Below, piece by piece: positions 59,119 through 64,000 of a stretch of DNA of 64,000 bases; positions within the stretch are counted from its first letter, which is position 1, and the number at the start of each line of letters is the position of its first letter. The notes beneath the pieces were generated by a model. That model saw nothing but the letters and a program-made list of their open reading frames with translations, was not told the DNA's origin and made no database searches. The stretch lies in assembly GCA_019633425.1 (NCBI GenBank), contig WSUB01000061.1, positions 155,558-219,557 on the forward strand. The letters are read 5' to 3'. A program made the translations under genes and the position numbers. Origin of the DNA: Tulasnella sp. 424 (taxonomy: Eukaryota; Basidiomycota; Agaricomycetes; Cantharellales; Tulasnellaceae).

Positions 59119-59601
59119 TTGGGACCCACGAAGGATCAGATATCCCGTTGGCCACTTAGAGGCGGAGGAGAGGAAAAGATAAGAGCGAAAGGAAACAAGC
59201 TCTTTGCAGGCGGAGCTATTGATGATCGGCACCCTTGGCAACTCTCCTCACTTCGCGTTCTCGACACAACTACATGCGGGATTCCCGATCTTTGTCTCAT
59301 CCTTCAGGTGGTAGCGAGCGTGGCGCCACAGTACGATGTCAAGGACTATCAATGCTACTGGTTCTGCTTGGCGGTCCTCGAGCTTGCTCGCATGGCCTTG
59401 CCGGGGTTGTCGCAAGAATTTGGGCGTGACGCTGCCAGAGCCGGAAAGTTGGGAGTGAACAGAATTCCATTTCTCGACCTAGAAAGAGCAAAGCGAAACC
59501 TCGACAAGCTCATGGAAAAGGCGGTTAATGATATCGGGACCCAGGTTACCTGGATATTTTCAATGCCTGTCAATGTCAATGGTCACTTCTGTGATGTGTA
59601 A
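59119..59601 (+). CDS. hypothetical protein, possibly a gene fragment
   Basis: Open frame of 160 codons. The middle part looks like a real protein: VVASVAPQYDVKDYQCYWFC, then LAVLELARMALPG and FLDLERAKRNLDKLMEKAVN. I do not know the family. Basidiomycete genomes carry uncharacterised proteins with a comparable CYWF segment, but I cannot verify the match. The first ~50 residues (RWPLRGGGEEKIRAKG) look non-coding, so the true gene may be spliced or truncated. It lies among broken genes (a LodA-like pseudogene and a GMC remnant), which raises the chance that it is itself a remnant. Confidence 0.35.
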   Translation: MGPTKDQISRWPLRGGGEEKIRAKGNKLFAGGAIDDRHPWQLSSLRVLDTTTCGIPDLCLILQVVASVAPQYDVKDYQCYWFCLAVLELARMALPGLSQEFGRDAARAGKLGVNRIPFLDLERAKRNLDKLMEKAVNDIGTQVTWIFSMPVNVNGHFCDV

Positions 59602-59649
59602 CAGGAGATGTCGAGGGGTCGATGTTCGAGGTTTTAAAAAAAAAAAGAC

Positions 59650-60890
59650 GGGAGCTGCGGGAGACTCACTTTCGTTGCCACCAAGACGAGGAATCCAATA
59701 CATATAAGCTTGGAACGTGCGGAGCGCAAGGTTTTCTGAATCACGATTTGGGGTGGGGTGTTGGGCAGTAGGGAGCTGCTTAGGATGCACTTTAACAACA
59801 GGAGCACGGACGCGGGTGAAAATTCTTTCTCGAGTTTCTGGGTAGCTGGTGCTAGGATTAGCAAGGTCAGGGTTGTCGAGGAAAAGGCTGGCCCGGCGAG
59901 ATCCTGCGCGGGTCATTATCGTCAGTGCACAGAGCATCATAGTTCCTCCTGATCAATCACGTACCGTCGCCTTCGTTAGGTTGAAGTTGGTCCAAGAGTT
60001 CATGTACATCCTCCTGAATAGCGGGTTGATATGCCTGTAGTAGTTTACTTCACCAACATCGTATCTGCCCCCCTCTTTGGAGTATTTTTGGCTGTCTTCG
60101 ATGAGCTCGTAGAGAGTGGTAGGACGGTGATTGCGGTGGGCGTAGTGGGGTGGGGCATTGATGACGGTTGAACGATTTTTCGCGAATCTCCTGCTGAGTG
60201 CTGAGCGGAACGATGAATGTCGTTTCAGCGGCGATTTGCAAAAGTGAAATCGACGAGAGTAACGGACTCGTTCTTGTTAAAGGTCACCTTGGCCGTAACA
60301 TGCCCGTCTGACATAGTATCGAACTGGATGTCAGTTCAAGTGAGTCTTCCGGCGTGTACCAACTCATCCCTAAGCAACGCACCCAATAGTCATTGTCAAA
60401 CTTCCACGAAGGAAAGGCTGCTCCTGCGGGATCTGATTCAGATGATACCGCGACTTCGCGTGTCCGTCGCTACCATGAACGATCAATCAGCCATGGTCGT
60501 CCGTTTCAATTGCACCCAGCTTAACCAGAATTGGTTTAGACTTGGAGCCTCAGAACTCGCCTTGCAAGGGAACAGGCTTAGTGATCTCGCCGGAGATGGA
60601 GGTGAGACCAGAGTTGATGATGAGCTTATGGCGCTGTCACAGTAAGAGTAGTCGTGGATCTCCTGGCCGCTGTCCTCCTTGGGCTATGAACCGAGCCTAT
60701 CAGTTAGGTGGAGCACAAACCTGAAACGGAACGAGGACTCGCCCATGGTTGAACGCGAGGATTACGAAGCTTTCATTCCTCTGGTGCATATTGTCCCCGG
60801 AAGAACACTCAAGCGGACTTCTTGGTCGCAACATGAACAGTCCATTCAACCTTGTAACGGTTCTCGAAGTCAAGCCGTCGGCCGGAAGGG
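59650..60890 (-). pseudogene. LodA/GoxA-like (CTQ-dependent L-amino-acid oxidase family) pseudogene
   Basis: On the minus strand from about 60890, successive segments resemble the LodA-like family, whose active members use a Cys-Trp-quinone cofactor to oxidise lysine or glycine. In order: RYKVEWTVHVATKKSA, VFFRGQYAPEE, KLRNPRVQPWASP, KLIINSGLTSISGEITKPVP, GSKSKPILVKLGAIETDDHG, LIVHGSDGHAKS, FPSWKFDNDYW, FDTMSDGHVTAKVTF, VINAPPHYAHRNHRPTTLYE, DVGEVNYYRHINPLFRRMYM, TRERIFTRVRAP and AYMYWIPRLGGNES. At least six in-frame stops interrupt these, all TGA, with complements at 60809, 60773, 60637, 60550, 60487 and 60225. There is also at least one frame change after about 60225. The N-terminal part and the C-terminal cofactor region are absent. 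Normal introns remain recognisable (for example between DNDYW and FDTMSDG). The family assignment rests on motif memory and needs a profile search. Confidence 0.6.
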
Positions 60891-61903
60891 TGATTCTCTG
60901 CGCAGGCAGCGTCGCATCGCCTGCCATTTTGTTGAGGAGCGACGTCCCGCTGAAGAACGCCGAGATGGGAGGATGCCGACTCACAGATCACGATATCCTC
61001 TACAGAACCAAGTCCTTCCGTTACAAGAACCCAAGTGATAGACAAGAGGTGGGATCGATGAAGCTTCAAACCTACGTGGAGACGAGCGACGACGAGGTTC
61101 TGTTGGGGAACCTGTCTCTCGACGCCTCCTCTTTCCTCCCTCGAGGCAAGTCCCTCAGTGAGGACCTTCCCACGTTTATCATGGTGTTCATCACCAAGAC
61201 ATCCCTCGAGTCCCAGTGTACCATTAACCTCGTTAACGGCGAGCCCGTGGTGAAGATTATCAGGGCCAAGGACGACCGCCGCCAGCAAGATGAGCGGAAG
61301 ATGGTCAGACTGACGGAAGCCACCATGAAGACCATTCAAGACGTGCTCCGAGTGGAGTTCGTTGACCAGCCGGGAGACTCGGAGGAGTTCAAGTACCTGG
61401 AGCTCGGAGGAGTAGCGCACGAATTGGGCACCCTTCCGATGAAGAAGGCGTCAGATAGAGGATCGAAGGGGCCGAGCGTCTACAGCGTCGACGAGAACCT
61501 CAAACTCCGAAACTATGAGGGCGTCTATGTCTGCGATCTCTCAGTCTTCCCATACTCTCCCGAAGCGAACCCCACTCTTACTTTTGCCGCCCTATCTTTG
61601 GGGCTGTCAAGAACCCTTCTACCTCATCTAACCATCGAGAAGCCCAAGGACGACGTCCTCCACATCGTGAACCATACCGGCAAGAAGATCAAAGTCTGGA
61701 CTTCGAACCGAGCTGGGATCAAAGGACACACTGCCGAAGACGTTATCTTGGGACCTGGAGAGGACAAGTCGTGGCTTCGAGAGAATGAAACGCCAGAGGC
61801 CGTTTTTGTTTTCAAGACTAATCCGAACAATCAGGAGGGGGAGTTCTTGCCTGTCCCGCAGCTGTTCGTCGGTATTCCGGGAGAGGTTTTATCTATCATC
61901 TAG
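60833..61903 (+). pseudogene. GMC oxidoreductase, C-terminal half only, with a C-terminal extension
   Basis: Open frame of about 357 codons matching the C-terminal half of FAD-dependent GMC oxidoreductases: KPSAGRVILCAGSVASPAIL at its left edge, GGCRLTDHDI, GGVAHELGTLPM (active-site His), YEGVYVCDLSVFPYSPEANP and TLTFAALSLGLSRTL (the N-P-T segment of the FAD/active-site region). The N-terminal FAD-binding half with its GxGxxG is missing. The sequence directly upstream is instead the opposite-strand LodA-like remnant, so the gene is truncated at about 60860. After the GMC end there are ~85 further residues (LHIVNHTGKKIKVWTSNRAG, LGPGEDKSWLRENETPEAVF) that are not part of a standard GMC enzyme. 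The frame itself has no stops, so decay of the reading frame has not followed the truncation. Confidence 0.75.
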
Positions 61904-62512
61904 TGTACACTTTTTGAACCGTACCAAGCATGTCATGTAGTATATGTATCCCACTGAGAATTCAAAAAGGGAATGATGCCAAAAACCCCCGATCGTTGAG
62001 ACCTGACCAAGGGATAGCTTACAAGGATTGGAATAGATCGAAACTGGTGTGATGGACGGCGACGGTCAGGCGGTCAGCATATATCTGGGCTGTGAGAGGA
62101 GTAAAGCCGAACAAAAGCCGAGCACGCACAGCCAAGTCCAGAATGTTCACCACTCGTACGAGCCGTCACCTCCGCTCAAAAAATCCCTCGACTGACTCTC
62201 CGAGTACACGACCCTTCGAATCGATGTAGGAAAGCATTGCGAGGGCGTGGAGGGCCTCTGCTGGAGTTCTGTGTCCAAAAGTGCGACGATGGCGAGCGGC
62301 ATCGGCGAAAAGTACTCATAGACGATTGGAGATATGAGGGGTTTGGGTACGACGGGTTCTCGATTTTTAAACAGTGGAAGAAACTGCTGACGTGGGGTCG
62401 AATCCCACAGAACTCCTTCCCCCTGGTCTCTGTTCGTCACAAAGCCTTGCCCACAACCGTCTATACCCCTTCCTCCCTGACCAACTTTCAACTGTATACG
62501 ACTTGGCTCGAC
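61904..62512. other. intergenic
   Basis: About 610 bp between the GMC remnant and the kinase gene. A minus-strand frame (62491..62147) contains a protein-like stretch (PKPLISPIVYEYFSPMPLAI) of unknown origin; too little to call a gene. Confidence 0.4.
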
Positions 62513-63814
62513 ATGGCGGACAGCCTCTCACACCAGCCCGCGGTACCTCAAAGCCGACGCAAGGCTGTAAGTCCTCCCCGCACGCGAAAGCGGAAGTACG
62601 CACTGACGTGGAAATTTCAAGCGGGAGATTCTTGACGGATTGTTCAGGCACCGAATCGACCCCAGTACAGTCAAAATTACAGACTCCAAACCATGTGCAA
62701 GAGGCGGGCAAGGGACCATCGTCGCTGGAACGAGAATTCTCCCTGAAGAAGTCGCGACATGGATCCCTGAACAGTTCCTGAAAACGTTCCTTGAGAGGAA
62801 ATTGGCGATTAAGAAGCTCGAATGGAATCGTGAGGATGCCGAAGCATCGGCCAAGTTTTACAACGTATGGTTGCCTTCATGCGTTTCTTTCATTATTCTA
62901 ATTATCCCCGTCCCAGTCTTTCGCCTACGAGCTCAGTATAATGGCCAGCCTTTCTCACCCCAACACGGTCACATTCCTCGGTTTTGTCGAGGACATGGAA
63001 AAGGGCGACGCTTGGATCGTTTTACCTTGGGAACCGAACGGAAACGTTCGAGAGTTTCTGGTGTCCGGCGAGTGGGACATTCCCGAACGTGTCTCCTTGG
63101 TGAGCTTGTGTCGTGCGTGCCATTATGTTGAGTGATACGAACGAATCGTCGACTTAGATTGAAGATGTAGCCAATGGCGTGGAGTACCTTCACACCAGAC
63201 AACCTCCGATCTGCCATGGCGACCTCAAGTCGGTGAGTCCGTCAAGCTGCCGTTCGAGATGCTGTGCACTCATCGACCGGATTTCAGATGAACATCTTAG
63301 TCAGCTCCTCGTACCACGCAGTGATCACGGATTTTGGATCGGCCCGGACGAAAGGAAACCTCGACCCGAAAACAGAAGACGGGGATTCGGAGCCACCGCG
63401 CCGAGAAACCATCGACGATGTTGTTCAGGAATTAATTCTCCAAAAATCAAATTCAATCGGTCCACCTTGGAGCTCACTTTGACGGGACCTGGGTATAGCT
63501 TGCGGTGGACGGCCCCTGAGGTGTTGAAGAGTGAGTTGCAAGATTTACCCAGCGATATGTGGGCTCTCGGCTGGATATGCTGGGAGGTAAGGACGCAGTG
63601 GGCTCCTCACCGTCTTTTGCTCACATATACGACCATGCTTTAGATCTTTACCGGTAAAATCCCATTCGACGAACTCCGTGCCATGGGACCGATTGTATCG
63701 AACGTTGTGAAAGGAAAATTGCCAGCGATCCGGGAGGAAGCCAGCCTGTCCCATATTCTCGAGCTGCATCAGCAAAAAGCCTTTTGGGATATATTTCCTA
63801 GGAAAACTATATAG
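62513..63814 (+). pseudogene. tyrosine-kinase-like (TKL-type) protein kinase, probably frameshifted and C-terminally truncated
   Basis: Spliced from ATG at 62513 (exon 1 18 codons, MADSLSHQPAVPQSRRKA). Then: RREILDGLFRHRIDPSTVKI, PCARGGQGTIVAGT (Gly-rich loop), ERKLAIKKLEW (VAIK-type Lys), SFAYELSIMASLSHPNTVTF, GFVEDMEKGDAWIVLPWEPN, IEDVANGVEYLH, HGDLKSMNILVSSSY (catalytic loop, Asp and Asn kept), VITDFGSARTKG and YSLRWTAPEVLKSEL with DLPSDMWALGWICWE. Between DFGSAR and the APE motif the frame changes near 63425-63440. Either one base is lost, or a weak 53-nt intron (GTTGTT...GGAG) is removed. After IREEASLSHILEL the kinase C-lobe stops being recognisable and a stop follows at 63814, just inside an AT-rich tract. 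The ~40 residues normally closing the domain are missing. Confidence 0.7.
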
Positions 63815-64000
63815 TACACATATGCTATATATTGGGCCACCAGTATATATTAGAGCATAGCATATAATTGCAAGTTATATTATTGTATATCACTTTATAG
63901 CACTTTATAGCAAATAATATCTGCATAGCATAATAGCATTTTATATCAGTATATTCACATTGCCTTGCTGAATTATTAGGGCACTGTAAGCAATAGCTAA
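63775..64000. repeat. extremely AT-rich tract with TATAGCA/ATAGCATA motifs
   Basis: From about 63775 to the window end the base composition changes abruptly from about half GC to roughly 70% AT. Short motifs recur, for example CACTTTATAGCA twice in a row (near 63890-63912), and ATAGCATA or TAGCATA several times. This could be the end of an inserted element, a minisatellite or the edge of an AT-rich block; the window stops before it can be classified. Confidence 0.65.

Noticed and set aside
59650..60890. Reassignment of TGA to Trp or Arg, to explain an open LodA-like frame
   Set aside because: Other genes in the window, such as AP-1 mu, CDC20 and the TAF-like gene, end in TGA; there is also a frame change and both ends of the gene are missing.
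1..64000. CRISPR array, biosynthetic gene cluster or plasmid-like system
   Set aside because: No regularly spaced repeats; the P450, oxidoreductase and GMC genes are scattered among housekeeping genes with no core synthase.

Overview
The window is nuclear DNA of a filamentous basidiomycete, most likely an Agaricomycotina (mushroom-lineage) fungus. The evidence is compact genes with many 35-90 nt GT-AG introns, FunK1-type and tyrosine-kinase-like kinases, a caleosin, a fungal P450, and housekeeping proteins of clear basidiomycete type. I cannot name the species. There is no tRNA, rRNA, CRISPR array or complete transposon that I can support. Gene models come from joining exons by hand so that reading phase is kept and the protein matches its family; most exon lengths were checked arithmetically.

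Layout. 0-7.4 kb: a small Cys-rich protein, a disordered protein, a PQ-loop membrane protein and a small Ser-rich membrane protein. 7.65-11.96 kb: a FunK1 kinase gene between two ~125-bp direct copies of one sequence. 12.1-17.0 kb: tRNA-dihydrouridine synthase DUS3 and the AP-1 mu adaptin. 17.5-23.1 kb: two tandem RBR ubiquitin ligase paralogues with identical internal exon lengths, followed convergently by a caleosin/peroxygenase. 26.2-34.4 kb: SPO7 (lipid/nuclear envelope), CDC20 (APC/C activator), an F-box protein and a cytochrome P450. 35.0-37.8 kb: an unrecognised protein with a conserved N-terminal module and a long disordered tail. 40.6-45.3 kb: a TFIID-type histone-fold protein and the mitochondrial ETF-ubiquinone oxidoreductase, head to tail. 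45.9-49.6 kb: a very large disordered proline-rich protein. 49.6-53.2 kb: a pyrimidine-rich stretch with no convincing gene. 53.3-57.8 kb: UDP-glucose dehydrogenase and a Gfo/Idh/MocA oxidoreductase.

The right end (57.8-64 kb) is degenerate and mosaic. A LodA-like (lysine/glycine oxidase, quinocofactor family) pseudogene lies on the minus strand and carries only TGA stops. It abuts the C-terminal half of a GMC oxidoreductase on the plus strand that has lost its FAD-binding half. A TKL-type kinase is probably frameshifted and is cut off at an extremely AT-rich tract that runs to the window edge. Several genes touch ubiquitin signalling (two RBR ligases, an F-box protein, CDC20), but nothing in their arrangement shows they act as one system. 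The most unusual items are the FunK1 segment bounded by long direct repeats, the TGA-only decay of the LodA-like copy, the tandem RBR pair with shared tails, and the GMC remnant with an unfamiliar C-terminal domain.
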